Below are positions 7,832 to 16,200 of a stretch of 24,404 bases of DNA, piece after piece; positions within the stretch are counted from its first letter, which is position 1, and each line of letters begins with the position of its first letter. The DNA is from JBBQXY01 sp051004815 (GTDB taxonomy: Bacteria; Chloroflexota; Ktedonobacteria; Ktedonobacterales; Ktedonobacteraceae). A program made the position numbers and the translations under genes. The notes beneath the pieces are model-generated. The model saw nothing but the letters and a program-made list of their open reading frames with translations. It was not told the DNA's origin and searched no databases. The stretch spans positions 1 to 24,404 of the forward strand of contig JBPCJY010000135.1 in NCBI GenBank assembly GCA_051004815.1, given 5' to 3'.

Positions 7832-7894
7832 TGTTGACGATATCCTTTCTGTACTGTCAGAGGTGCAACCCTGGCGTGATTGTTTCCGCTCATC

Positions 7895-7925
7895 AGTATA
7901 AAGGATGACGTAACGTCATATGCAA
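7895..7925 (-). promoter_or_regulatory. promoter with palindromic operator upstream of the broken hydrolase
   Basis: On the minus strand TTGCAT (7925-7920) and TATACT (7900-7895) are separated by 19 bp, and the spacer contains the 15-bp palindrome ATGACGTTACGTCAT (7905-7919, seven-base arms). An operator inside a long spacer recalls MerR- or TetR-controlled promoters. It would have regulated the now truncated hydrolase at 7565-7831. No regulator gene is adjacent. Confidence 0.4.
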
Positions 7926-7984
7926 GCTTTTTGTGGGACGAACTTGAACTATGTCCACGGGTCTTTGATCGATTCTCTGTGGCG

Positions 7985-8047
7985 ATGTGACACTTGTGAC
8001 AGTTGTATCACTTGTATCACTTGTATCACTTGTAGCGGTTGTGTCAA
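7985..8047. repeat. 9-bp tandem repeat (TTGTATCAC/TTGTGACAG type)
   Basis: Seven consecutive 9-base units: ATGTGACAC, TTGTGACAG, three identical TTGTATCAC, TTGTAGCGG and TTGTGTCAA. Related units occur at 24031-24142. The array lies in the 448-bp gap between the broken hydrolase and hsdM. The downstream flank shares AAGGGGTGAAGTGG (8075-8088) with 24281-24294. There is no coding potential in either strand beyond low-complexity frames. Confidence 0.7.
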
Positions 8048-8192
8048 CCAGTTTTTTTGCTGCGAATGGGTGACGAAGGGGTGAAGTGGATGGGCTGAAA
8101 GATGGCAAGCAAGTAGACATTGTGGATAGTATAGCATCCAAGGGGAGAAATTACAAGCATTCACAGGCACTAGGAAATATGCAGCATGCATA

Positions 8193-8246
8193 TTCCTATC
8201 TCATGAATTGTCTGGTATAATGGGCAAACGTTATTCACCATTATAC
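8193..8246 (+). promoter_or_regulatory. promoter and dyad operator of the hsdM-led defence operon
   Basis: TTCCTA (8193-8198), a 17-bp spacer and TATAAT (8216-8221) preceded by TGG form a good extended -10 promoter 59 bp upstream of the hsdM start. The -10 lies in the left arm of a perfect 9-bp inverted repeat: GTATAATGG at 8215-8223 and CCATTATAC at 8238-8246, with a 14-base spacer. A dimeric repressor bound there would cover the -10 and transcription start. No controller protein is encoded in the operon. Confidence 0.55.
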
Positions 8247-8279
8247 AAACCAGCGTCCATGTAGAGAGGGTGTGCTGCG

Positions 8280-9842
8280 ATGCCAGCCAATACCACTGAA
8301 GTTGAAAAGAAACTCTGGGAGTCTGCCGATCAACTACGCGCCAATTCTAACCTCAAATCTTCCGAATATTCGGTACCCGTGCTGGGCCTCATCTTTTTAC
8401 GTTTTGCCGATCAACGCTTCACACAGATGGAGCGGGAACTAAACGCCAATAGTCGTGTCGGGGGAAGAACGGCGATCCCTGGCAAAATAGATTTCCAGGC
8501 ACGCGGTGTGATGTACCTGCCGCCGGAGGCGCGTTTCTCTCACCTGCTCAGGCTGCCCGAAGGGGAAAATATTGGCCGTGCCATCAACGATGCTATGAAG
8601 GCCATCGAAGCCGAAAACGACGAACTGCGCGATGTTCTACCCAAAACATATAATCGCCTCAACAGCGATACCCTCATCGCCCTGCTCAAGACCTTCTCAG
8701 AAATTCCCATGGACATGGAAGGCGATGTCTTCGGCAAAATCTATGAGTATTTCCTGGGCAAGTTTGCCATGTCCGAAGGACAGAAAGGCGGCGAGTTTTT
8801 CACCCCCACCGCACTCGTCAAACTGATCGTCGAGATCATCGAACCGTTTCAGGGGCGCATCTTTGACCCTGCCTGTGGATCCGGTGGTATGTTCGTACAG
8901 AGCGCACGCTTTGTGCTGAACCATCAGCAGAACCCCACCGCTGAAATTTCCATTTATGGGCAGGAGAAAACCTACGAAACGGTGCGTCTCTGCCGCATGA
9001 ATCTGGCGGTCAATGGCCTCTCCGGTGATATTCGTCAGGCCAACTCCTACTACGAAAATGTGCATAACTGCCGGGGCCGCTTTGACTTCGTCATGGCTAA
9101 TCCCCCTTTCAATGTCGATGGCGTGGACAAAGAGAAGGTGCGCGACGACCCGCGCTACCCCTTCGGCATTCCGCGCGTCGATAACGCTAACTACCTCTGG
9201 ATACAGGAATTCTACAGTGCGCTCAACCAACATGGCAGGGCGGGTTTCGTCATGGCAAACTCGGCCAGCGATGCTCGTGCCTCAGAACTGGATATCCGCC
9301 GCAAACTCATCGAATCCCAGGTGGTAGATGTGATGATCTCCATCGGCTCCAACTTTTTCTACACCGTCACCCTGCCCTGCACGCTCTGGTTCTTTGACAA
9401 GGGCAAGCACAACAGTACACGACGCGACAAAGTCCTCTTCATCGACGCCCGTCACATCTACAAACAACTCGACCGCGCCCACCGCGAATTTACGCCCGAC
9501 CAGATCGAATTCCTCGCCAACATCGTGCGCCTCTACCGCGAGGAACCCATCGAAACCACTCACGGTAGCACCGCCCGTATACAGGAAATCTTCCCCAACG
9601 GCACCTATGCCGATATACCGGGCCTGTGCAAAGTAGCTACACTACAAGAGATCGAGGCGCAAGGCTGGAGCATCAACCCCGGTCGCTACGTCGGCGTAGC
9701 CGAACGCGCCATAGATGATTTCGACTTCAAAGAAAAGCTGGAAGAATTGAACGAAGAGCTAGAAGTACTGAATGTCGAGGCAAGGCAGTTGGAGGAACGG
9801 ATTAGCGAGAATGTAGCGAAGCTGTTGGAGAGGGTGGAGTGA
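8280..9842 (+). CDS. hsdM: type I restriction-modification system, N6-adenine methyltransferase subunit
   Basis: HsdM transfers a methyl group from AdoMet to adenine in the bipartite site chosen by HsdS; with HsdR it forms the restriction complex. The 520-residue length is usual. An N-terminal helical HsdM_N domain (about 1-140) precedes the N6 methyltransferase domain. The latter has GGEFFTP at 170-176, AdoMet motif I DPACGSGG at 196-203, and catalytic motif IV NPPF at 274-277. A C-terminal coiled coil (about 485-518) probably contacts HsdS. The ATG at 8280 has a GAGAGGG ribosome site upstream. It is the first gene of the operon; its stop overlaps or abuts the hsdS start. Codon choice is richer in G+C than in hsdS and the next three genes. 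Confidence 0.97.
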   Translation: MPANTTEVEKKLWESADQLRANSNLKSSEYSVPVLGLIFLRFADQRFTQMERELNANSRVGGRTAIPGKIDFQARGVMYLPPEARFSHLLRLPEGENIGRAINDAMKAIEAENDELRDVLPKTYNRLNSDTLIALLKTFSEIPMDMEGDVFGKIYEYFLGKFAMSEGQKGGEFFTPTALVKLIVEIIEPFQGRIFDPACGSGGMFVQSARFVLNHQQNPTAEISIYGQEKTYETVRLCRMNLAVNGLSGDIRQANSYYENVHNCRGRFDFVMANPPFNVDGVDKEKVRDDPRYPFGIPRVDNANYLWIQEFYSALNQHGRAGFVMANSASDARASELDIRRKLIESQVVDVMISIGSNFFYTVTLPCTLWFFDKGKHNSTRRDKVLFIDARHIYKQLDRAHREFTPDQIEFLANIVRLYREEPIETTHGSTARIQEIFPNGTYADIPGLCKVATLQEIEAQGWSINPGRYVGVAERAIDDFDFKEKLEELNEELEVLNVEARQLEERISENVAKLLERVE

Positions 9843-9847
9843 TATCT

Positions 9848-11044
9848 ATGGTTATAAATAAAAATTGGAAGCGTGTTCCTATCGAAACACTGTATTTAGG
9901 ACTCTATGACGGACCTCACGCAACACCAAAGCCTGCATCAAATGGTCCTGTTTTTTTAGGTATCAAAAATATCAGTGAAGATGGTAAGCTTGATCTAACT
10001 GATATACGGCATATTGCTGATTTTGATTTTTCTGAATGGACAAGACGAGTAACCCCACATGCAGGGGATATTGTTTTTACCTATGAAGCCACCCTCAACC
10101 GCTATGCAATAATCCCTCAAGGTTTTAGAGGATGTTTAGGCAGAAGGCTTGCATTAATTCGTCCCAATTCTGAAAAGGTTGATACCCGATTTTTATTTTA
10201 CTACTTTTTCAGCGAGGATTGGCGAACAACAATATCAAAAAATATACTCTCTGGCTCGACAGTAGACCGTATTCCACTGACTCATTTTCCATCTTTCAAG
10301 ATATCTCTACCCCCACTTCCTACCCAACACAAAATCGCCGCCATTCTCTCAGCTTACGACGACCTAATCGAGAACAACATGCGTCGCATTGCTATTTTGG
10401 AAGAGATGGCCCAATCCCTGTACCGCGAGTGGTTCGTGCATTTCCGCTTTCCGGGACATGAAAAGAAGAGCATGGTAGAGCCTGCATTGGGGATGATTCC
10501 GGAGGGGTGGGAAGTGGTGAAGTTGGGGGAAGTTATTGAGTTAGCTTATGGTAAGGCTCTAAAAGCCGATATGAGAGTAGTGGGAAATATTCTTGTCTAT
10601 GGATCAGGTGGAGTGATTGGTTACCATAATGAAGGGATTGTCAAAGGCCCAGGCATAATTGTAGGTCGCAAAGGAAATGTAGGGAGTGTCTTTTGGTCAG
10701 ATAATGATTTCTTTCCTATTGATACTGTATTTTTTGTGCGTTCAAATGTATGCCTTCATTATATCTACTACAATTTGCAGGATCAGCATTTTGTCAACAA
10801 CGATGCTGCTGTGCCAGGGCTTAATCGCAATCAGGCTTACTTGTTGCCTTTCCTATTGCCAGATGGACCAATACTCAGCATATTTCAGGAGTTTATTGAT
10901 CCTTTATTCAGGCAAAAGCAAGTGTTAATCAAGAAAAACGCCAATCTCCGCCAAACCCGCGACCTGTTGTTACCGAAGCTTATTGCGGGCGAGGTGGATG
11001 TGGAGGGGTTGGATATTTGTATTGAAGGAGAGAAGAATGATTGA
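9848..11044 (+). CDS. hsdS: type I restriction-modification system, DNA specificity subunit
   Basis: HsdS chooses the DNA site for both methylation and cleavage and bridges HsdM and HsdR. At 398 residues it is full length, with two target-recognition domains (about 5-165 and 215-345). They are joined by the conserved helical spacer LPTQHKIAAILSAYDDLIEN...ILEEMAQSLYREWFVHFRFP and closed by a matching C-terminal helix (QVLIKKNANLRQTRDLLLPK). I prefer ATG 9848, which has GGTGGAG eight bases upstream; GTG 9839, overlapping the hsdM stop by four bases, is an alternative. The gene is clearly more A+T-rich than hsdM, which is common because specificity genes are exchanged. Its 3' end overlaps the next gene by 8 bp. 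Confidence 0.95.
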   Translation: MVINKNWKRVPIETLYLGLYDGPHATPKPASNGPVFLGIKNISEDGKLDLTDIRHIADFDFSEWTRRVTPHAGDIVFTYEATLNRYAIIPQGFRGCLGRRLALIRPNSEKVDTRFLFYYFFSEDWRTTISKNILSGSTVDRIPLTHFPSFKISLPPLPTQHKIAAILSAYDDLIENNMRRIAILEEMAQSLYREWFVHFRFPGHEKKSMVEPALGMIPEGWEVVKLGEVIELAYGKALKADMRVVGNILVYGSGGVIGYHNEGIVKGPGIIVGRKGNVGSVFWSDNDFFPIDTVFFVRSNVCLHYIYYNLQDQHFVNNDAAVPGLNRNQAYLLPFLLPDGPILSIFQEFIDPLFRQKQVLIKKNANLRQTRDLLLPKLIAGEVDVEGLDICIEGEKND

Positions 11045-11528
11045 AGTGTATCCAAAGCTGTTCGTAGGTAATGAGCGCGATTACGAGTGCTCTGTTTCTC
11101 ATCAGCGTGATTGGGCAGTAGTTCATGCTTGTAAAGAGCCATATCATCGGCAAGCATTGGGTTACACTGGTCGTGGTGCTCCAAAATCTGATCCAGAGTA
11201 CCTGGTAGCTCACCGAGGAAACAGATTAATGCTCAATATAGTCGATACTGATAATCCTCTGTTTTTTGATAAAGGAATGATAAACCAAGCATTAGATTTT
11301 ATTGACCAGCAGCGTGCCAATGAATTAAAGGTGCTTGTTCACTGCAATCAAGGGGAATCACGAGGACCTTCTGTTACCATGCTATACATGGCTGCTAGAT
11401 TACGCGTTTTACCAGCGGATTCACTTGAGAGTGCTGAGCAAAAGTTCAAAGAGCTGTATGCAAGCTATTTTCCAGGTATGGGTATTCGGGGACATTTACG
11501 CCAGTATTGGCAACAGTATTGTGAATGA
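11037..11528 (+). CDS. dual-specificity/tyrosine phosphatase-like protein within the type I operon
   Basis: A 163-residue protein with the cysteine-phosphatase signature HCNQGESR at residues 102-109 (HCx5R; nucleophile C103, phosphate-binding R109) in the context VLVHCNQGESRGPSVTMLYM, typical of small dual-specificity phosphatases. IVDTD at 68-72 upstream could supply the general-acid aspartate. The start ATG 11037 follows GGAGAGAAG and overlaps the hsdS stop by 8 bp, so it is translationally coupled to hsdS. A longer frame from 10983 exists but would add 18 residues inside hsdS and has no support. No membrane segment is seen. The substrate is unknown: phosphotyrosine/phosphoserine proteins or a nucleotide/RNA 5'-phosphate are both possible for this fold. 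Confidence 0.82.
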   Translation: MIEVYPKLFVGNERDYECSVSHQRDWAVVHACKEPYHRQALGYTGRGAPKSDPEYLVAHRGNRLMLNIVDTDNPLFFDKGMINQALDFIDQQRANELKVLVHCNQGESRGPSVTMLYMAARLRVLPADSLESAEQKFKELYASYFPGMGIRGHLRQYWQQYCE

Positions 11529-11530
11529 TT

Positions 11531-11610
11531 GCCAGGGCGACCGCAAGGGTCGCCCCTACTATACTATACACGCAATTCAGGCAAGACTGGCAACGTTGTA
11601 TAGCCCTGGC
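11531..11610. repeat. small palindromic repeat element inside the defence operon
   Basis: An 80-bp unit bounded by perfect 8-bp inverted ends, GCCAGGGC (11531-11538) and GCCCTGGC (11603-11610). It contains the hairpin GGGCGACC-GCAA-GGGTCGCCC followed by CTACTATA. The same hairpin occurs at 20949-20973 and, inverted, at 21054-21077. It fills much of the 187-bp gap between the phosphatase and the kwaA-like gene. It may be a REP/MITE-type insertion and could also affect transcription through the operon. Confidence 0.65.
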
Positions 11611-11715
11611 AGCTAGCTTGATTACTACTTTTGGACAGTATAGTAAGAATAGGAATAGAGAATAGTGCAAAAGTAATATATTAGTTGACTGATAATCCGC
11701 AGAAAGGTTATATTC

Positions 11716-12234
11716 ATGCCAACCATATTTGTTCGTTGTATGTTGTTTATCAGTTCATACTTTCCGCTGTCGGTAATTCTGTGCATCCTTTTCGTTAACC
11801 AGCAACCTGTACTAGCTTGGGTAGCTTTAGTTATAGGTATAAGTGGTTTAACCTGCACATATGCATACTTTTGCAAAATTGCTCCGAGGATGGCTGCGAT
11901 TCCAGCAAAGATAACTGAAAGACAAGAAAAAGAGGGAGATGTTATGGGCTATGTAGCGAGCTATGTTGTTCCATTTGTCACTCTCCCACTCAATGGATGG
12001 CAGCAAATTTCGACGCTTTTGATTTTCATTGTGCTTTTGGGAGTCATATACGTCAAATCAAGTATGATTCGTATTAACCCGATGCTTAGCCTTGCTGGTT
12101 ACAGTTTATATGATGTCACCTTTGAGAATGACCCTGACTCTTATTCGCTTTTCACTCGTCGCACCATTAAACGCGGGGAAACTTTACGTATTGTTGATGT
12201 TGGTAGAGGTATCTTTTTGGAGAAAGTCGTATGA
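11716..12234 (+). CDS. kwaA: four-helix membrane protein, probable Kiwa component KwaA
   Basis: A 172-residue inner-membrane protein with hydrophobic helices at about 8-27, 32-53, 77-92 and 98-114. A cytoplasmic tail begins MIRINPMLSLAGYSLYDVTF and ends with a small strand-rich domain (RRTIKRGETLRIVDVGRGIF). Size, four-helix layout, the NPxLxLxGYxLYDVxF block, and the 4-bp overlap with a DUF4868-type gene all match KwaA, the membrane subunit of the two-gene Kiwa anti-phage system, in which KwaA is thought to sense phage attack at the membrane and act with KwaB. ATG 11716 has AGAAAGG eight bases upstream. I recognise it by layout and remembered motifs, not by alignment. It is A+T-rich compared with hsdM and hsdR. 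Confidence 0.72.
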   Translation: MPTIFVRCMLFISSYFPLSVILCILFVNQQPVLAWVALVIGISGLTCTYAYFCKIAPRMAAIPAKITERQEKEGDVMGYVASYVVPFVTLPLNGWQQISTLLIFIVLLGVIYVKSSMIRINPMLSLAGYSLYDVTFENDPDSYSLFTRRTIKRGETLRIVDVGRGIFLEKVV

Positions 12235-13199
12235 GTACATCAGTAACAGCTACTTACACAGATGTCTTTGATGAAATACTCACATTAGATCTTAGTAAGT
12301 GTGTTATAACGGTTTGCTTGGCTTCAGTAGTGAAAGACGAAGTACCAAGATTTGCAAGGCTACAGATTACTGATGAGCTAGCGATAGTGTTTCGAGATAC
12401 AATCAAGAATTTGATCGAACTTTATAAACAAGATGATTGTCGGCAATTGTGCTTGTTTCCAGAATATAATGAAGACAGCCTCCCTGCTGATTATCATATC
12501 CAACGCCTTGATTTGTCTAAGTATCAGACCATTCTTGAGCAATTAGGCCCTCTCAAGGCACTAACAAGTATCGATTCATATGATGCAAATGATCGGTTCA
12601 TCTCAGCTCTACGTTTCTATGTCATTGCCGTTCAACCTCTTTCTGAAGAGCCTATCTACTTTTTTCGCACCTATACGCACAAAAAGCTTTTAAACCGTTC
12701 GTTAATCTACGCTATTTTTCAGCACGATTGGTATGACCTGGTAACTGATGCCGTTCTTGTTTTTGATTCGAAGGTAGATTGCTTATGTCGTGGAGATGCG
12801 ATGTTTATCTTCGATAAGAAGGGCTTTCAAAATATTTTCTGCTTTTTTGATGAGGTAAGACAAATTGCAAAAGGGGCTTTGGAAAGTATAAAGGTCTGCA
12901 TTCCTATCAAAAATTTTGATGAGTTCACGAATGACTGCGGGAGGCACATTTGGAAGCAAAGAATGCTCAAAAATATCGCATCAAAATCTTACCTCAGCAA
13001 AATCACAATAGATCACATCAAAAAAGTGATTGATCACAATAAATTACCTGTACAGATTGTGAACGAAGATGGTAAAGAGAAGCTTGTCTACGATCCTAAA
13101 AACAAATGGGTAATCCTCAATTTGTTGGATGATAACTATCTCTGGTCAATGTTGACAGAAATAAAATATGAGGTAACAGGCAAGCAGGAACTTTCTTGA
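12231..13199 (+). CDS. kwaB: DUF4868-type protein, probable Kiwa component KwaB
   Basis: A soluble 322-residue protein. The C-terminal half has the DUF4868 pattern: a hydrophobic strand with VFDSKVDCLCRGDAMFIFDK (about residues 178-197), then KKGFQNIFCFFDEV, a long helical region, and an ending KLVYDPKNKWVILNLLDDNY followed by SMLTEIKYEV. In Kiwa the KwaB partner carries DUF4868 and acts with membrane-bound KwaA against phage DNA late in infection. Here the start codon overlaps the kwaA stop (ATGA), and only 24 bp separate its stop from hsdR. No catalytic motif is recognisable by eye, as usual for this domain. The base composition matches kwaA and the phosphatase rather than hsdR. An HMM match to KwaB would settle it. 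Confidence 0.75.
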   Translation: MSTSVTATYTDVFDEILTLDLSKCVITVCLASVVKDEVPRFARLQITDELAIVFRDTIKNLIELYKQDDCRQLCLFPEYNEDSLPADYHIQRLDLSKYQTILEQLGPLKALTSIDSYDANDRFISALRFYVIAVQPLSEEPIYFFRTYTHKKLLNRSLIYAIFQHDWYDLVTDAVLVFDSKVDCLCRGDAMFIFDKKGFQNIFCFFDEVRQIAKGALESIKVCIPIKNFDEFTNDCGRHIWKQRMLKNIASKSYLSKITIDHIKKVIDHNKLPVQIVNEDGKEKLVYDPKNKWVILNLLDDNYLWSMLTEIKYEVTGKQELS

Positions 13200-13223
13200 A
13201 GTCTGACGCAGAAAGATGTGAAG

Positions 13224-16200
13224 ATGCGCAACTACTCCGAAGACACTCTGGTAGAGCAACCAGCCATAGCCTTATTCGCAAAGCTGGGTTACGAAACCAT
13301 CAATGCTTTCTCAGAGCGTTTAGGGAGTAGTGGTACGTTGGGGCGCGAGACGCAGCACGAGGTTATGCTGGTGCCGCGGTTGCGTGGGGCATTGCGGCGG
13401 CTCAATCCAGGGCTGGCACGCGAGGCCATCGAGTTGGCTATTGAGGAATTAGCTCGTGATCGCAGCCTTCTCAGTCCGGCTCATGCCAATCACGAGATGT
13501 ATCAGCGTCTCAAGCATGGTGTTAAGGTAGCGTTTCGTGGGGAGGAAGGCGAAGAGGTCGTCGAGACGGTGCGCGTCATTGACTGGCAGAGTCCCGTCAA
13601 CAACGATTTCTTGCTTGTGTCGCAGTTCAAGATTGCTGGCGAGATGCACAATCGGAGAGCTGACCTGGTGGGTTTCGTCAATGGCCTGCCCTTGCTTTTC
13701 ATCGAACTTAAAACCACGCATCAGCGACTGGAAAACGCCTTTTCTGGCAACCTGCGTGATTACAAGGATACCATTCCTCAATTGTTCTGGTATAACGCCT
13801 TTATTCTCCTCTCCAATGGGCATTCGAGCAAGATTGGCAGCATGACGGCTGGCTGGGAGCATTTTTTCGAGTGGAAGAAGATTAGCAATGAGGAAGAGCA
13901 GGGTGTTATCGCGCTAGATACCATCATTCGTGGCACTTGTGAAAAAGGTCGCTTTCTGGACCTCGTCGAGAATTTCACGCTCTTTAGCGATGCAGGTGGT
14001 GCGCTCATCAAACTGATTGCCCGTAACCACCAGTTTCTGGGCGTCAATAACGCGCTGGCTGCTGTCCATGCGCTGCGCGAAAACCAGGGTCGCCTGGGCG
14101 TCTTCTGGCATACGCAGGGTAGCGGCAAAAGCTACTCGATGGTCTTTTTCTCACAGAAAGTCTTGCGCAAAATCCCTGGCAACTGGACATTTCTGATTGT
14201 CACCGACCGTCAGGAACTTGACGACCAGATATACAAAACGTTCCAGGGGGCCGGTGCTGTGACCGAACAGCAGGTTCAGGCTGAGAGCGGTACACATCTG
14301 CAACAGCTTTTGCGCGAAGATCATCGCAACATCTTTACGCTGATTCACAAATTCCATACTGAACAGGGCAAAACCTACCCCCAGCTCTCGAACCGCTCGG
14401 ATATCATCGTGATGACCGATGAAGCGCACCGCACGCAATACGATGTCCTCGCGCTCAATATGCGTAATGCTCTGCCCAACGCTGCCTTCATCGGCTTCAC
14501 CGGCACGCCGCTCATGGTGGGCGAAGAGAAGACACGCGAAGTCTTTGGAGAGTATGTCAGCGTCTACAATTTCGCGCAATCGGTGTCCGATGGCATCACT
14601 GTTCCGCTCTATTATGAGAATCGCATCCCCGAATTGTTGCTCATCAACACTGATTTTAACCAGGATATCGAGCAACTTATTGAGGAAGCGGAACTGAATG
14701 AGTCCGAGGAGAAACGCCTGGAACGCGAGTTTGCGCGTGAATATCACCTGATTACCCGCGATGATCGCCTGGAAGAAATCGCCAGGGATATCGTCGCTCA
14801 TTTCATGGGACGTGGACAGATGGGTAAGGCGATGGTCGTTTCCATCGATAAAGCCACGGCGGTACGCATGTACGATAAGGTAGAGAAACATTGGCAAGTA
14901 TATCTGGAAGAGCTGCGTAAGCGGTTGCAAGGATACACGCCGGGTGAATTGGGACGAGACGCATTACAAGAGAAGATCACCTACATGGAAAGCACAGATA
15001 TGGCCGTGGTGGTTTCCCAGTCACAAAACGAGATCGACGATTTTCGGCAGAAGGGCCTGGATATCCTGACACACCGTAAGCGCATGCTTCAGGAGGATTT
15101 GGAAACGAAATTCAAAGATGAAACCAATCCTCTGCGCATCGTCTTTGTCTGCGCCATGTGGATTACGGGCTTCGACGTACCCAGCCTCTCTACGCTCTAT
15201 CTCGACAAACCCATGCGCAACCACACGCTTATGCAGACAATTGCTCGCGCCAATCGCGTCTTCGGCGATAAGGTCAACGGTTTGATCGTAGACTATGTGG
15301 GCGTCTTCCGCAACCTGCAAAAAGCTCTGGCTATCTATGGTTCAGCGACGGGTGGAGGTGTCAAAGAGGGCGAAGTTCCCGTGCAAGAGAAGATCGAACT
15401 GGTGGCGACCTTAAAGAAGGCCATCGAAGAGACCACCGCTTTTTGCAGAGAGCAAGGCATTGATCCACAGGCTATCCAGCAAGCCCCGATAGAGAACTTC
15501 AAACGTGCTGGTTTGATCCAGGACGCTGTGGATGCGCTGGTAGCCAACGACGAGACCAAGAAGAAATATCTCTCGTTCGCTGGTGTGGTGGTGCAACGCT
15601 ATAAGGCCATCTTGCCCGATCCTGCTGCCAGTACATTTAGTGGTAGCGTGGCCCTCTTCGTCGTCATGGCACGTGAGATTCGCCTGTTGGTGCCGAACGC
15701 TGACATTGGCGAGATCATGGGTGATATCGAACGATTGCTGGACCTCTCTGTGGCAACCAAACGCTATGTTATTCGTGAATCGAGTGGCACGTATGACACA
15801 GCACCACATATCGACTTGAGCCAGATCGACTTTGACGCGTTACAGGCGCACTTTGCACGCTCACGCAAGCATACTGAAGTCGAAAAGTTGCGCGGAGCCA
15901 TCAATAGTAAAATCACACGTATGGTGCGTCTGAATAAAAGCCGCGCCAATTACCAGGAGAAGTTCCAACGTTTGATCGATGACTATAATGCAGGTAGCAA
16001 GAACGTCGAGTTACTGTTCAAGGAATTGGTTGAGCTTGCGCAGGAATTGAACGAAGAGGAACAACGACACGTTGCCGAGCAGTTATCCGAGGAAGAACTG
16101 ACCATATTTGACCTGTTGACGCGTTCGCATAGCGAACTCTCTGATAAAGAGAAGGATGAGGTGAAGAAGGTTGTACGTACCCTTCTTGCAACGTTGAAGC

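Noticed and set aside
7985..8047. Tandem repeats considered as a CRISPR array
   Set aside because: The units are 9 bp and contiguous without spacers, and there are no cas genes.
8697..9233. 178-codon minus-strand frame within hsdM
   Set aside because: Antisense shadow of the methyltransferase domain with no start signals.
10983..11036. Longer N-terminus of the phosphatase gene starting within hsdS
   Set aside because: The extra 18 residues are basic and tryptophan-rich with no family match, while ATG 11037 has a good ribosome site and begins the conserved IEVYPKLFVGN.
11529..11670. Short frames translating to GDRKGRPYYT or VGATLAVAL
   Set aside because: These peptides are conceptual translations of the GCAA-loop hairpin repeat and recur wherever that repeat lies; they are not genes.
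14151..14930. 259-codon open frame on the minus strand inside hsdR
   Set aside because: It lies fully antisense to the conserved helicase motifs of hsdR, has no recognisable domain and no ribosome site; it mirrors hsdR codon structure.
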